Positions 1 through 8,800 of a stretch of 64,000 bases of DNA are shown here, one piece after another. Positions within the stretch are counted from its first letter, which is position 1, and every line of letters begins with the position of its first letter. The DNA is from Acetispira formosa (nom. nud.) (GTDB lineage: Bacteria; Desulfobacterota; Desulfarculia; Adiutricales; Adiutricaceae), in the NCBI GenBank assembly GCA_023525915.1, contig CP026657.1, forward strand, positions 620,001-684,000. Direction: 5' to 3'. The notes below the pieces were generated by a model. It saw nothing but the letters and a program-made list of their open reading frames with translations. It made no database searches and had not been told where the DNA came from. Made by a program: the position numbers and the translations under genes.

Positions 1-151
1 AACGTTGTCGATTGTACCATATTTTCATTGTGAAGAAAACATTTTAGGATCGTTTATGGAATACTCCGGCGCACGGGCGGCCGCCTGTTCAGACATGTTG
101 ACTGTGCGTCGGTAAAAGCTCTTTTTCTAAAAATATACATCAGAGGTTTAA

Positions 152-1897
152 ATGCAGGTTACCTTGAAGCGGCCCGCCCGGTCCGATGAAACATACAGCG
201 CCCATCAGGGTCAGACCATACTCTCATTCCTGGCTTCCAATGGAATTCATATTGACGCGCCCTGCGCGGGGCGCGGCAAATGCGGCAAATGCCGGGTCAA
301 GGCTTCGGGTGAACTAAGCCCGCCGGAGGAAAAAGAGCTGAATATTCTTGGTCCGGTCGATGGTGAGCGGCTGGCCTGTCAGGCCAGAATCAATGGCCCG
401 GTGGTTATTGAACTGGCCGAGGCGGCCCAGTTCAGTTCGGTTCGGGGGCTGGGGGAATCCGAGCCTTATACCGTTGATTCACCCTTGAAATTCAAGCGGC
501 TGGCCCCAGCCGGCCGTCAGGACGCCACCGACCTGATGACCTTGGGCGGCATAGAGAAAGCCACCATCGCAGCCCTGAACGAACTGGCCGACATTGACGC
601 GGACCGCAAAGCGGCCCTGGCCGTGATGTGGGGCGAGGAGTTGTTAAAGGCCACGCCCATTGACGAAGGTGAGGGCGATCTGCTGGCCGCCGCCGTTGAT
701 CTGGGCACCACTGGTTTGGCCGTGGCCATTATCGACATGCTGAAGGGGGAGGTGGTGGCCCAGGGCACCTCCCTGAACCCGCAGACGACCTGCGGCGGCG
801 ACGTTATCAGCCGCATTACCGTGGCTTCCGAGGGGCCTGATGAACTGGCCCGCCTCCAATCGCTGGCTTTGGGCGGCATCAGCTCCCTGGTGAGGGATAC
901 GGCTGGCAAAAGGGCCCCCAGAATCATGGCCATGTCCGTCAGCGCCAACACCACCATGACTTATCTTCTGGCCGGGGTCCAGCCCAAAGGCCTGGCCCAG
1001 TCGCCCTACCGGCCGGTCTTCATCAAAAGTCTGGACCTCTCGCATTTGGCCGACAAGCTGAACATCGGGGCCAACGCCAAAGTTTTCACCTCCCCCTGCA
1101 TCTCGGCCTACGTCGGCGGCGACATTACCTCCGGCATGCTGGCGGTGGGTTTAAAGAAACTGCCCGGCACGGTCCTGTATATCGATATCGGAACTAATGG
1201 GGAAATCGTCCTTAGCCATCAGGGCCGCCTGGTTTCCACCTCCTGCGCGGCCGGGCCGGCCCTGGAAGGCATGAACATAATCCGCGGCCAGCGGGCCACC
1301 CCCGGCGCGGTGGACAGCTTTGAAATCAGCCCTGATTATCAGTACAAATTCACCACCATAGCCGAGGCTCCGGCCATCGGCATCTGCGGCAGCGGACTGA
1401 TTGATCTGACCGCCGCCCTGGTAACCAACGGCCTGGTGGATAAAACCGGTCGCATGAAGCCGCCCCAGGATATCCCGGCCGGGGCTGAATGGCTGAACGG
1501 CCTCAAGGACGGCCGCTTCCAGTTTGCTGATGATGTGTTCTTTGATCAGAAGGATGTTCGGCAGGTGCAATTGGCCAAAGGGGCCATCGCGGCAGCGGTG
1601 GAAATGCTTCTGGCCAGGGTGGGCCTGAATGAAAACGACCTTGATGAGATTATCATTGCCGGAGCTTTCGGTTTTCACCTGAAAGCGGAGAGCCTGAAAA
1701 GCATCAGCCTGATTCCGCCGTCCTATCAGGGGCCGGTGCGCTTTGTGGGTAATTCATCGCTGGCGGGCGCGGCCAGGATGCTCCTGACTCCTTCAGCCAT
1801 TGAGGAACTGAATGCTTTGGCCGCTGAAACGGAAGTAATAGAGCTGGGCTTTGATCCGCAGTTCCAGAATATTTTTGTAAAGCACCTTAAATTTTAG
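152..1897 (+). CDS. RACo-like 2Fe-2S/ASKHA protein (corrinoid reductive activator family)
   Basis: Seen: an N-terminal plant-type 2Fe-2S domain with Cys38, 44, 47 and 76, then an ASKHA ATPase-like region (phosphate-loop motif AVDLGTTGLAVAI, later IDIGTNGEIVL and GICGSGLID). A short RBS (AGAGG) precedes the ATG. Family knowledge: such proteins (COG3894, DUF4445) use ATP to reduce Co(II) corrinoid proteins back to Co(I) for methyl transfer. At 581 residues it is slightly shorter than most relatives. No corrinoid protein or methyltransferase is beside it inside the window, so its partner must lie upstream or elsewhere. Family assignment is firm; the exact partner is unknown. Confidence 0.85.
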   Translation: MQVTLKRPARSDETYSAHQGQTILSFLASNGIHIDAPCAGRGKCGKCRVKASGELSPPEEKELNILGPVDGERLACQARINGPVVIELAEAAQFSSVRGLGESEPYTVDSPLKFKRLAPAGRQDATDLMTLGGIEKATIAALNELADIDADRKAALAVMWGEELLKATPIDEGEGDLLAAAVDLGTTGLAVAIIDMLKGEVVAQGTSLNPQTTCGGDVISRITVASEGPDELARLQSLALGGISSLVRDTAGKRAPRIMAMSVSANTTMTYLLAGVQPKGLAQSPYRPVFIKSLDLSHLADKLNIGANAKVFTSPCISAYVGGDITSGMLAVGLKKLPGTVLYIDIGTNGEIVLSHQGRLVSTSCAAGPALEGMNIIRGQRATPGAVDSFEISPDYQYKFTTIAEAPAIGICGSGLIDLTAALVTNGLVDKTGRMKPPQDIPAGAEWLNGLKDGRFQFADDVFFDQKDVRQVQLAKGAIAAAVEMLLARVGLNENDLDEIIIAGAFGFHLKAESLKSISLIPPSYQGPVRFVGNSSLAGAARMLLTPSAIEELNALAAETEVIELGFDPQFQNIFVKHLKF

Positions 1898-2198
1898 TGC
1901 GTACTCAATATTAAAATTATTGAATAGCGGGTTACCGCCGCCGGGAGAAATGTTTTTGCCCGGTTCCGTTCCGGAAGTCTTTAGTCACGGAACCGGGCAA
2001 AAACATTTCTCCCGGCGGCTGCCTGGTCAGCTTTCCCCGGTGGTGGAAAGTGTGCGTAGCTGAGTCGGAGCCTGAAGCCGGGGATTGTTTTTGTCCCGGC
2101 TCCGTGACTAAAGACCCCCCGGAACGGAGCCGGGACAAAAACAATACCCGACTTCAGGCGGGTCAATGCGTTTCCGAAATTACAACCTTGACTATGTA
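1898..2198. repeat. Double-hairpin element, copy 1 (stems A and B)
   Basis: This gap holds two very long hairpins in series. Hairpin A (1937-2019) has about 31-bp arms closing on a loop with TCTTTAGTCA. Hairpin B (2071-2158) has a different stem, GGGATTGTTTTTGTCCCGG in its arm, and the same loop in the opposite sense (TGACTAAAGA). A linker of about 50 bp joins them. The same A-linker-B unit recurs inverted at 55070-55294, and A plus linker at 39503-39650. No gene is supported here. It may also act as a transcription barrier between the flanking convergent genes. Confidence 0.9.
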
Positions 2199-2417
2199 CT
2201 AGTCCTCCAACCCGTGGCTGTCGCCCCGGTCCGGCGGCACATACATGCGCACGGTGCGCACAATAAACCGGGCGGCGAAGAAAAGGATCAGAATTCCGAG
2301 GACAATCGGGGCCAGAGCGCCGTCGACGCTGTCCCAATAGGCCAAGCCGACCATGACGCTGTTAACGCCCATCCAGGCCAGGGCCAGACCGCAAGAGTAA
2401 TAGAGGATAAGTTTCAT
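2199..2417 (-). CDS. Small two-helix membrane protein, unknown function
   Basis: 72 residues with two hydrophobic stretches (about residues 3-25 and 34-55), then a charged tail ending PPDRGDSHGLED. An AAGG-containing RBS precedes the ATG. It lies 82 bp downstream of the TauE/SafE-type exporter on the same strand and may be co-transcribed with it. I recognise no family. Composition and RBS support a real gene, but it is short. Confidence 0.55.
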   Translation of the reverse strand: MKLILYYSCGLALAWMGVNSVMVGLAYWDSVDGALAPIVLGILILFFAARFIVRTVRMYVPPDRGDSHGLED

Positions 2418-2419
2418 AA

Positions 2420-2499
2420 GACACCTTTCAGCGGCGCACTGCCAACTGGCCCCCGACGGGCGACTGCCTGTGTGTATATCAGTATACTGTAAACGTTCT
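2420..2499. repeat. GGCGCAC repeat, degenerate copy, plus TGTAAACG motif
   Basis: The gap between the small membrane protein and the exporter contains a degenerate form of the repeat seen at 3422, 3495 and 22291 (GGCGCACTGCCAACTGGCCC, then a short inverted repeat GCCCCCGACGGGC). It ends in ATACTGTAAACG, which resembles the motifs following the 3422 and 3495 copies. Confidence 0.5.
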
Positions 2500-3411
2500 T
2501 CAAAATAAGCCGAAATTCTGCACGGCCATAATCAGGATAAGGCTCAGCATCAATATTTTAATGGGGCGCGGCGGCAAATAACGCTGAAGGGCCGAGCCGA
2601 GATAAATGCCGATCATGCCGCCGAACCCGAACATCAGGCCCAGCTTGAAATCCGGCCGGATCGGCGGCTCGCCTGAAATCAGGGGCCAAAAGACCAGATA
2701 GGAAAGCAGCCCGAAAATGGCCCCGGCCCAACCGGCCATCATTGAGGCTCCATTGACTACATAAATGGGAATGCGGAACCAACTGACCAGAACGGGAGCT
2801 ATAATGGCCGCGCCGCCTATGCCGTAAATGCCGCCGATGAGGCCCACCATCAGCGACATCAGCACCACGCCCGGAGTGGAGACGGCAAAGCTCTCGCCGC
2901 CGAAATCATAGCAGATGGATTGCCGCCCGATGGTGCAGGTCAGGGGAGGGCCGTCAGGCCCGCCGGTTTTTTTCGAGCGCTGAAATGTTTTCTCGGCCCT
3001 GGCCACTACCAGGTCGGATTTGATCAGGTTTCGCAATAAACCCAGGCCCAAAGCCGTCAGTACCAGGGCTACGAAAATTTTAAAATCGGCCGCCTCTTTC
3101 AGCCAGGTGCACCTCAGCACCGCCCCGGCAAAAATGCCCGGCAGGCACCCCAGCATGATCAGGAGGCCCAAACCCCACATCAGCCTTTTCTCCCGGTGCA
3201 GCCGCCACAGACCCGGCGGCATGGCCAGGATATTGAAAATGAAATTGGTAGGGCTGACGGCCAGGGAGTTGAAGCCCAGAAAGTTGATGGACAGCGGCAG
3301 AATCAGAAAGCCGCCCGAAATCCCGGTGGGCGCGCCCAGGACGGAAACGGCGAACCCGATCAGCACGGGAACCGCCGGGTTGAGAGAAATGTCCGCCACT
3401 GGAAAATACAT
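2500..3411 (-). CDS. TauE/SafE-family sulfite/anion exporter-like membrane protein
   Basis: 303 residues with about eight hydrophobic segments. The two-fold pseudo-repeat of the family is visible: GAPTGISGGFLILP near residue 30 and a matching GLIGGIYGIGGAAIIAP after the middle. Family members (DUF81/COG0730) export sulfite, sulfoacetate or other small anions; the substrate here cannot be read. An insertion of charged residues between the halves (about residues 130-165) is longer than in the core family. RBS AGGTGAAG sits just before the ATG. A small membrane protein follows on the same strand. Confidence 0.8.
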   Translation of the reverse strand: MYFPVADISLNPAVPVLIGFAVSVLGAPTGISGGFLILPLSINFLGFNSLAVSPTNFIFNILAMPPGLWRLHREKRLMWGLGLLIMLGCLPGIFAGAVLRCTWLKEAADFKIFVALVLTALGLGLLRNLIKSDLVVARAEKTFQRSKKTGGPDGPPLTCTIGRQSICYDFGGESFAVSTPGVVLMSLMVGLIGGIYGIGGAAIIAPVLVSWFRIPIYVVNGASMMAGWAGAIFGLLSYLVFWPLISGEPPIRPDFKLGLMFGFGGMIGIYLGSALQRYLPPRPIKILMLSLILIMAVQNFGLF

Positions 3412-3421
3412 GCTTCACCTA

Positions 3422-3572
3422 TTTTTTACCGGCGCACGGTCAACCTGCTTCGAACAATTGGCAAACAGTGCTTTCCGGTGTACAGTAAACGACCTTTTAC
3501 CGGCGCACGGTCAACCTGCCCAGAACAGGCAGCAGCCGATGCGTGTCAGTTTATCGTAAACGAACATCAACA
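3422..3572. repeat. Two tandem copies of the TTTTACCGGCGCACGG repeat
   Basis: The sequence TTTTACCGGCGCACGGTC is present twice (3424 onward and 3495 onward), each continuing AACCTGC and each followed by a TAAACGA motif (about 3485 and 3555). The second copy includes CTGCCCAGAACAGGCAG, able to form a small hairpin. The pair sits in the divergent region between the TauE-like gene and the OmpA-like gene, immediately upstream of the latter. It could be a REP-like element or an operator. Confidence 0.7.
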
Positions 3573-3599
3573 TGCAAGATATATAAGGAAGGTATTCAG

Positions 3600-4313
3600 A
3601 TGAGGTTTTTACTGGCACTTATGGCCCTTATGCTGTTCCCGGCCGTCGCCCTGGCCCAGTCCGACCCCGCGCCGCTGGACCCCTCCCTGGCCGCCGTCAA
3701 CGCCGCCGCCGGAGTGGGGCCGGGCGGCACCGACTCGGCTGAAAGCTTTGAAGAGCTTCTGGCCCAAAAGGACGGCGAGGAATTCGAATACGACGGACAC
3801 ATTTATGTCTGGCAGGATGGGGTGCCCTTTGAAAAAAACCCGGACGGCAATCTGGTGGCCATTGAGGCCCCGGACAAGCTGTTCGAGGTGGGCGACGACG
3901 GCCAGCAGTGGCTGACTCGGGAAGCCGACGGCACCATTTACATCAGCGTGGCCCCAAAGGTTTGGGCCAGCATCAATTTCGAGCACAATTCCTCCACGAT
4001 TGAGGATGACTCCAAGCCTATTCTGGACGTTTTCGGAGCATCCCTGAACACCCCGGCCCTCTCCAGGCACCGCCTGATCATTGCCGGGCACACCAATAAC
4101 CTGGGCCGGCCTGAATACAACCTCCGTCTGAGCCGCCGCCGGGCCCAGAGCGTCAGCCGCTACCTGGTGGAAACCCACGGCATTGACCCGGCCCGCCTCA
4201 TCCTCCACGGCTACGGCGACACCCGTCCCATTGCCGATAATGATACGGAAGAGGGTCTGGAGACGAATCGCCGGGTGGAATTCATCCTGCTAAGTCCCCC
4301 ATCGGACGAATGA
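3600..4313 (+). CDS. OmpA-family peptidoglycan-associated periplasmic protein
   Basis: 237 residues. A signal peptide (MRFLLALMALMLFPAVALA) is followed by an acidic linker and a C-terminal OmpA domain (about residues 125-237) with NLRLSRRRAQSVSRYLVE, GYGDTRP and NRRVEFIL, the residues that bind diaminopimelate in peptidoglycan. The usual GHTD is GHTN here. The ATG at 3600 is chosen because GGAAGG precedes it and it starts the signal peptide; a GTG at 3543 would add 19 unlikely residues. There is no lipobox, so it is not a classical Pal. Followed by a CpoB-like gene, so probably part of outer-membrane/cell-wall coordination. Confidence 0.85.
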   Translation: MRFLLALMALMLFPAVALAQSDPAPLDPSLAAVNAAAGVGPGGTDSAESFEELLAQKDGEEFEYDGHIYVWQDGVPFEKNPDGNLVAIEAPDKLFEVGDDGQQWLTREADGTIYISVAPKVWASINFEHNSSTIEDDSKPILDVFGASLNTPALSRHRLIIAGHTNNLGRPEYNLRLSRRRAQSVSRYLVETHGIDPARLILHGYGDTRPIADNDTEEGLETNRRVEFILLSPPSDE

Positions 4314-4373
4314 TTTGGCCTATTTAGGGAAAAAGCTTGCCTTTAAGGGCATTTTTAAGTAAATTCATTCAAT

Positions 4374-5051
4374 ATGATGTTGCCGTTATCCATACACCGC
4401 CATATATGGTTGTTACTGCTGGCCGCGATAGTGATTCTCTGCGGCTGCCAGGGAGTCATGTCCTCCGGCGGCAGCGCGGTTTCGCGCGAAGAGTTTGACA
4501 ACCTCAGCCGAAGGGTGGATAATCTGGAAGATATTCTGGTCGGCCAGAAAACCGGCCTGATTCCCACGGGCACGGCCATGCCCCCGCCGGGCGGGGGTGA
4601 CCCCGTTCAGGTTCAGGGCAGCCCGCCGCCGCTGCCGGCTCCGGTTCAAACCGCGCCGCCAGCCTCCTCAGGCAGTGAAAAGAGCACCTATCAGCGCGGG
4701 CAAAGCCTCTTGAAGCAAAAGAAATATGATCAAGCCGCCGCCGTTTTCTCCCAGATGCTGGCCCAGAATCCCGGCGGCGCTCTGGCTCCCAACGCCCGCT
4801 ACTGGCTGGGGGAATGCCATTACGCCAAGGGGAGCTATCGGGAAGCCGCCCTGGAATTTGAAAAATGCGCCAATGATTATCCGCAGTCGGCCAAAGCCCC
4901 GGATTCACTCCTGAAACTATCCTATTCCTATGACAGGCTTGGCGACGGCCCCAGGGCCATGGCTGTTTTGGACATTCTTCTCAGCCGCTATCCTTCCTCC
5001 AATGCGGCCGCCATGATCAAGAGCGGCCGGGGGCGTTTCAGTACCGCGTAG
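4374..5051 (+). CDS. CpoB/YbgF-like TPR lipoprotein
   Basis: 225 residues. A signal segment ends in LCGC, a plausible lipobox. A short coiled-coil (EEFDNLSRRVDNLEDI), a proline-rich linker and a C-terminal TPR block (about residues 100-220) follow, with YQRGQSLLKQKKYDQAAAVF and YWLGECHYAKGSYREAALEF. This is the YbgF/CpoB layout; these proteins couple peptidoglycan synthesis by PBP1 with outer-membrane constriction in the Tol-Pal system. Gene order (OmpA-like, this gene, PBP1A) agrees. Two in-frame ATGs (4374, 4377) and no strong RBS leave the start slightly open. Confidence 0.8.
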   Translation: MMLPLSIHRHIWLLLLAAIVILCGCQGVMSSGGSAVSREEFDNLSRRVDNLEDILVGQKTGLIPTGTAMPPPGGGDPVQVQGSPPPLPAPVQTAPPASSGSEKSTYQRGQSLLKQKKYDQAAAVFSQMLAQNPGGALAPNARYWLGECHYAKGSYREAALEFEKCANDYPQSAKAPDSLLKLSYSYDRLGDGPRAMAVLDILLSRYPSSNAAAMIKSGRGRFSTA

Positions 5052-5331
5052 CTTCGATTCTATTTATGGCTCTTTCCCCTGAACTTGCGGCCCGCAGCCG
5101 GGCAAAAAACGTGGTTTTTGCCCGGCGAGTGACGATTTTTGCTTCAAAACCAGTCGCTGACGCTCCGTCTCGAAGACTCGACAGTCATTATAGGCGGCGG
5201 CAAAGGATTAGAATCGCTGTATAGACTTATCTCTTGTTTATTTATGAAATTTTGCCGATAAGATTGAGGTTGACAACAATTCAGAATTACTGTCTGTGTT
5301 GAAGCCGGCTGAATCCAGGAGTTTTTGAACC
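5052..5331. repeat. Hairpin repeat (GCAAAAAACGTG family) upstream of PBP1A
   Basis: A 30-nt hairpin at 5097-5126 (arms GCCGGGCAAAAA / TTTTTGCCCGGC) is preceded by AACTTGCGG and followed by AACCAGTCGCTGACGCTCCG TCTC. The same order of blocks is found at 36918-37005, and in reverse order near 39685-39770. It may work as a terminator for the CpoB-like gene, but the conserved flanks show it is a dispersed element. The rest of the gap up to the GTG start of PBP1A shows nothing recognisable. Confidence 0.7.
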
Positions 5332-7947
5332 GTGGATGACCTACTAAATAAATCCAACACTGATTCCAGCGCCGCCGGGACGGAAGACGCCCAGTTAGTG
5401 GATGGTGATAAGGCGCAACCTCCTTCCGGGCCGGAAATGGCGAGTCAGCCGCTTCCCGGCCGAAAACCAGGGCAGGTCGAAAGCGCTGCCTCGGACCAGT
5501 CCCGTGCGGACCACGCACAGCCTTGGAGGCATCCTCAGGCCTGGGTGCCGCGCGATATCAGTTTTATCTTTTTCATCCTGCCCTTCTTCTTCTGGCCCCT
5601 GGCCATCGGGCTGGGCATTCTCCATGTCTACAGCCAGGATATGGACGACGTTTCGCTGGACGAACTGCGGAACTTCAACCCGCCCACCGTTTCCTATATT
5701 TATGCCGGCGACGGCACCACCCTGGCCGAACTCTACCGGGAGCATCGCCTGGTCATGTCCCTGGAACAGATCCCCCCGGTGGTCATCAAAGCTTTTCTGG
5801 CGGCTGAAGACAGCAACTTTTTCCAGCATCAGGGCGTGGACCTTATGGGTCTGGTGCGGGCCAGCATCGCAAATATCAAGGCCGGACACACCGTTCAGGG
5901 CGCTTCCACCATCACCCAGCAAATGGTGCGCACTTTCCTTCTGACCAATGAAAAGACTTTTGACCGCAAGCTGAGGGAAATAGTCCTGTCCTGGCGCGTG
6001 GAACGCTCCCTGAGCAAGGACGATATCCTCTACCTGTACCTCAACCGCATTTACTTGGGGCGCGGCGCTTACGGCGTTGAGTCAGCCGCCCGCCTCTATT
6101 TCGGCAAAGGCATCCGGGAGATCAATCTGGCCGAGGCGGCTATGCTGGCCGGTTTGGTCAAGGCCCCCGGCCGCATGGCCGCCCATTTAGGGACCGAAAA
6201 GAGCCGGGAGCGGCAGCATTATGTGCTGAACCGTATGCGGGAAGTGGGCTTCATCAGCGAAAATGAATATCAGGCCGCTGTTAATACTCACCTCAACTTC
6301 ATCCAGTTCCGCCCCAATTACTATCGGGAGACCGCCCCCCAGTTCACCGAAGTGGTCAGGCGGCAGGCTATTGATATTCTTAGTGAAGACGGTCTTCTGA
6401 ACGAAGGTTATAAAATTTACACCACCATTGACCTGAAAGCTCAGGAAATGGCCATTACCGCCCTCAGAAACGGGCTGGACGCCCTGGCCAAACGCCAGCG
6501 CATGTCCCCGCGGGCGGCCAGGCTGAATCAGGTTCAGGCTATTGAATATAATCGCCGCCAGCGTGAGACCTTGAAAAACCGGCCCTTCCTGCCCGGTCAG
6601 GAGATTGCCGCCCTGGTGACGGAGATCCATACGGACAAGGAAGCACCCGGCCTGATGATGAGCATCGGTGATGAACGTGGTTTCCTGCCTTATGAGGCCA
6701 TCAAGTGGGTCATGGGCGGCAAGAAGCTGGACCAGTATTTCACCGTCGATGACCTGATAATGGTCCGGGCTGTCGATAAGGATGAATATAGCGGCCTGTG
6801 GAATCTGGTCACCGCGCCTCCGCCTGACCTTCAGGGCGGGCTGGTGCTCCTGGAAAACAAGACCGGCGCGGTCAAGGCCATTGTCGGCGGACGCGATTTC
6901 GGACAGAGCCAGTTCAACCGCGCCGTCCAGGCCCGCCGCCAGCCGGGCAGTTCCTTCAAACCCTTCGTTTACGCGGCTGCCCTTGATAACGGCTATACCG
7001 AAGCGTCAGTCGTCTATGATGTGCCTACCAGCTATCCGCAAAGCGGCGGCAAAACCTGGCAGCCCAAGAATTACAGCGGAAAGCACTCCGGCCCGATGAC
7101 GCTCTATGACGCCCTGCGCACCTCTACCAACGTGGTGGCCGTCAAGGTCGGCGAGGTCATCGGCCCGGAGACCGTGGCCGCCTACGCCAATAAAATGGGC
7201 ATCAGTTCGCCGCTGAACCCGACCCTGTCACTGTCGCTGGGCGCATCGGAAGTGACCCTTCTTGAACTGACCCAGGCCTACACCACTTTTCCCAATCTGG
7301 GCAAATGGTGCTGGCCGATCTTCATTGAAAAGGTGGTTGACCGTAACGGACAGGTGGTTCGACGCTTCGATCCGTATCTCACCGAAGCCATTTCACCGCA
7401 GACCGCCTATATCATGGTGGACATGCTGGTGGGCGTAGCCAACCGGGGCACGGCCGCGCGGGTCGGTAAAGCTCTGGGAGTGCCCATAGGCGGCAAGACC
7501 GGCACCACCAATGATCAGGCCGACGCTCTGTTCATCGGTTTCACCCCGGAATACACCTGCGGAGTGTGGGTGGGGCGTGACCTCAGAATAAGCCTGGGGC
7601 CGGGCGAACAGGGCGGCCGCAGCGCGGCCCCAATCTTCATTGAATTCATGCAGGGTTTTCTGGCCGATAAGGAGACCGGCAAGTTTGAAGTGCCGGAGGG
7701 AGTGGTGCGCCAGCGTCTGGCCGACGGCACCGGTGATGAGGACGTGATGGAGCAGAGCGGCCAGTCCTTTGTCTTCAAAGTTGGAGAAGTCGGGCGTGGC
7801 CGTATAGATGAAAAGGCCGCCGCCGAAGATGAATCGGCTGTGGCTTCCGGTCCTTTGAACTTTTCAACCATGTCTCAGGAGGAACTGGATCGCCGCCTTC
7901 TGGAATATTTGCAGGATTATGAGCGCCGCCGGGCCGCCGGGATGTAA
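5332..7947 (+). CDS. mrcA: Penicillin-binding protein 1A (bifunctional transglycosylase/transpeptidase)
   Basis: 871 residues. Cytoplasmic tail 1-75, one membrane helix (about 76-100), GT51 transglycosylase with catalytic Glu159 in AAEDSNFFQHQG and GASTITQQ, an inserted OB-like region, and a transpeptidase with SSFK (540-543), STN (598-600) and KTG (722-724). It polymerises and cross-links peptidoglycan in the periplasm. The GTG start has AGGAG about 10 nt upstream. Odd: the N-terminal tail (about residues 39-63) is encoded by a dispersed repeat also found near 23607. Stop overlaps the first possible start of rdgB. Confidence 0.95.
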   Translation: MDDLLNKSNTDSSAAGTEDAQLVDGDKAQPPSGPEMASQPLPGRKPGQVESAASDQSRADHAQPWRHPQAWVPRDISFIFFILPFFFWPLAIGLGILHVYSQDMDDVSLDELRNFNPPTVSYIYAGDGTTLAELYREHRLVMSLEQIPPVVIKAFLAAEDSNFFQHQGVDLMGLVRASIANIKAGHTVQGASTITQQMVRTFLLTNEKTFDRKLREIVLSWRVERSLSKDDILYLYLNRIYLGRGAYGVESAARLYFGKGIREINLAEAAMLAGLVKAPGRMAAHLGTEKSRERQHYVLNRMREVGFISENEYQAAVNTHLNFIQFRPNYYRETAPQFTEVVRRQAIDILSEDGLLNEGYKIYTTIDLKAQEMAITALRNGLDALAKRQRMSPRAARLNQVQAIEYNRRQRETLKNRPFLPGQEIAALVTEIHTDKEAPGLMMSIGDERGFLPYEAIKWVMGGKKLDQYFTVDDLIMVRAVDKDEYSGLWNLVTAPPPDLQGGLVLLENKTGAVKAIVGGRDFGQSQFNRAVQARRQPGSSFKPFVYAAALDNGYTEASVVYDVPTSYPQSGGKTWQPKNYSGKHSGPMTLYDALRTSTNVVAVKVGEVIGPETVAAYANKMGISSPLNPTLSLSLGASEVTLLELTQAYTTFPNLGKWCWPIFIEKVVDRNGQVVRRFDPYLTEAISPQTAYIMVDMLVGVANRGTAARVGKALGVPIGGKTGTTNDQADALFIGFTPEYTCGVWVGRDLRISLGPGEQGGRSAAPIFIEFMQGFLADKETGKFEVPEGVVRQRLADGTGDEDVMEQSGQSFVFKVGEVGRGRIDEKAAAEDESAVASGPLNFSTMSQEELDRRLLEYLQDYERRRAAGM
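5448..5519 (-). repeat. GTGCGTGGTCCGCAC repeat inside the PBP1A coding region
   Basis: Read on the minus strand, this stretch matches the intergenic element at 23607-23676: TGCGTGGTCCGCAC, then GGACTGGTCCGA, and further on CGGCCGGGAAGCGGC and CCTGCCCTGGT. A short partial copy (GTGCGTGGCCCGCACTGGGC) lies at 61193. The reading frame of PBP1A passes straight through it. Confidence 0.75.
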
Positions 7948-7958
7948 TGGGTGAGAAT

Positions 7959-8579
7959 ATGAGCGGTTCTTCAATCTTGATTGCCACGAAGAATAAACAC
8001 AAGGCCGGCGAATTGGCCGCGCTTCTGTCTTCGCTGGCCGAAGTAATGAACCTGTCGGATTGGGAATCGTCCACCGGAAAAGTGCTGGATGAGCCTGATG
8101 AAAACGGCCTGACTTTTCAAGCCAACGCCCTGATAAAATCCCGCCAATACGCCCAGGCAACCGGCCTCATTACCCTGGCCGACGATTCGGGCTTGAGTGT
8201 TGAAGCCTTGGGCGGAGCTCCGGGAGTCCTGTCCGCACGTTACGGGGGACCGGGTTTAAACGATGATGACCGGTGTGAACTGCTTCTGAAAAGTTTGGCC
8301 GGGCACCATGACCGGCGGGCCTTTTTCACCTCTGTCCTGTCATTGTCCCGGCCGGACGGCGCTTCCCTGGTCTGGGAGGGACGGGCCGAAGGTCTGATCA
8401 GCCGCGAGAAAAGGGGCGGCAACGGTTTCGGTTACGATCCGGTCTTCTATTTTCCCCCCTGCCGCAAGACCTTTGCGGAACTTGGCGCTTCAGAAAAAAA
8501 TGAGGTCTCTCACCGGGCCAGGGCTTCGCGGTTTTTTATGGATGATATCAGTAAGGTGCGAAGATTCGTAGCGGGTTGA
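7959..8579 (+). CDS. rdgB: RdgB/HAM1 non-canonical purine NTP pyrophosphatase
   Basis: 206 residues. Hydrolyses ITP, dITP and XTP to monophosphates and so keeps deaminated purines out of nucleic acids. Family motifs are clear: ILIATKNKHKAGELAALL at the N-terminus, TLADDSGLSVEALGGAPGV in the middle, and GGNGFGYDPVFYFP with SHRARA at the end. The ATG at 7959 has GGTGAG six nt upstream and gives the normal N-terminus; an ATG at 7947, overlapping the PBP1A stop, would add four residues. Translational coupling to PBP1A is likely. Confidence 0.92.
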   Translation: MSGSSILIATKNKHKAGELAALLSSLAEVMNLSDWESSTGKVLDEPDENGLTFQANALIKSRQYAQATGLITLADDSGLSVEALGGAPGVLSARYGGPGLNDDDRCELLLKSLAGHHDRRAFFTSVLSLSRPDGASLVWEGRAEGLISREKRGGNGFGYDPVFYFPPCRKTFAELGASEKNEVSHRARASRFFMDDISKVRRFVAG

Positions 8580-8583
8580 GAGG

Positions 8584-8800
8584 GCAAAGGTAAAACCCGG
8601 CCGGGCGGACGGAAAAATTTCTGACGTCGCTCGTAATTTTCTCTGATTCCCGGCCGGGTGGCTCCATCCGCGGCTTGTGGGCAAGTACCCGTCCGGGGAG
8701 CAAAATTACGAGCGACTTACAGAAAATTTTCCGTCCGCCCGGCCTGGTCATTGTCGGTGTTTGGTAAGAGTGACCGTTGTTGCTTTTTTGCATGAGCCGC
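8584..8800. repeat. AATTACGAGCGAC inverted-repeat element, copy 1
   Basis: An imperfect inverted repeat of 146 bp (8599-8744). The left arm begins GGCCGGGCGGACGG and runs through GTCGCTCGTAATTTTCTC; the right arm mirrors it. The left flank is GCAAAGGTAAAACC and the right flank is TGGTCA...TCGGTGTTTGG. A copy of the same 146-bp length and flanks lies at 58959-59104, with different bases in the outer stem (GGCCGTGCGGGCG) that remain paired. No coding function. Confidence 0.9.
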
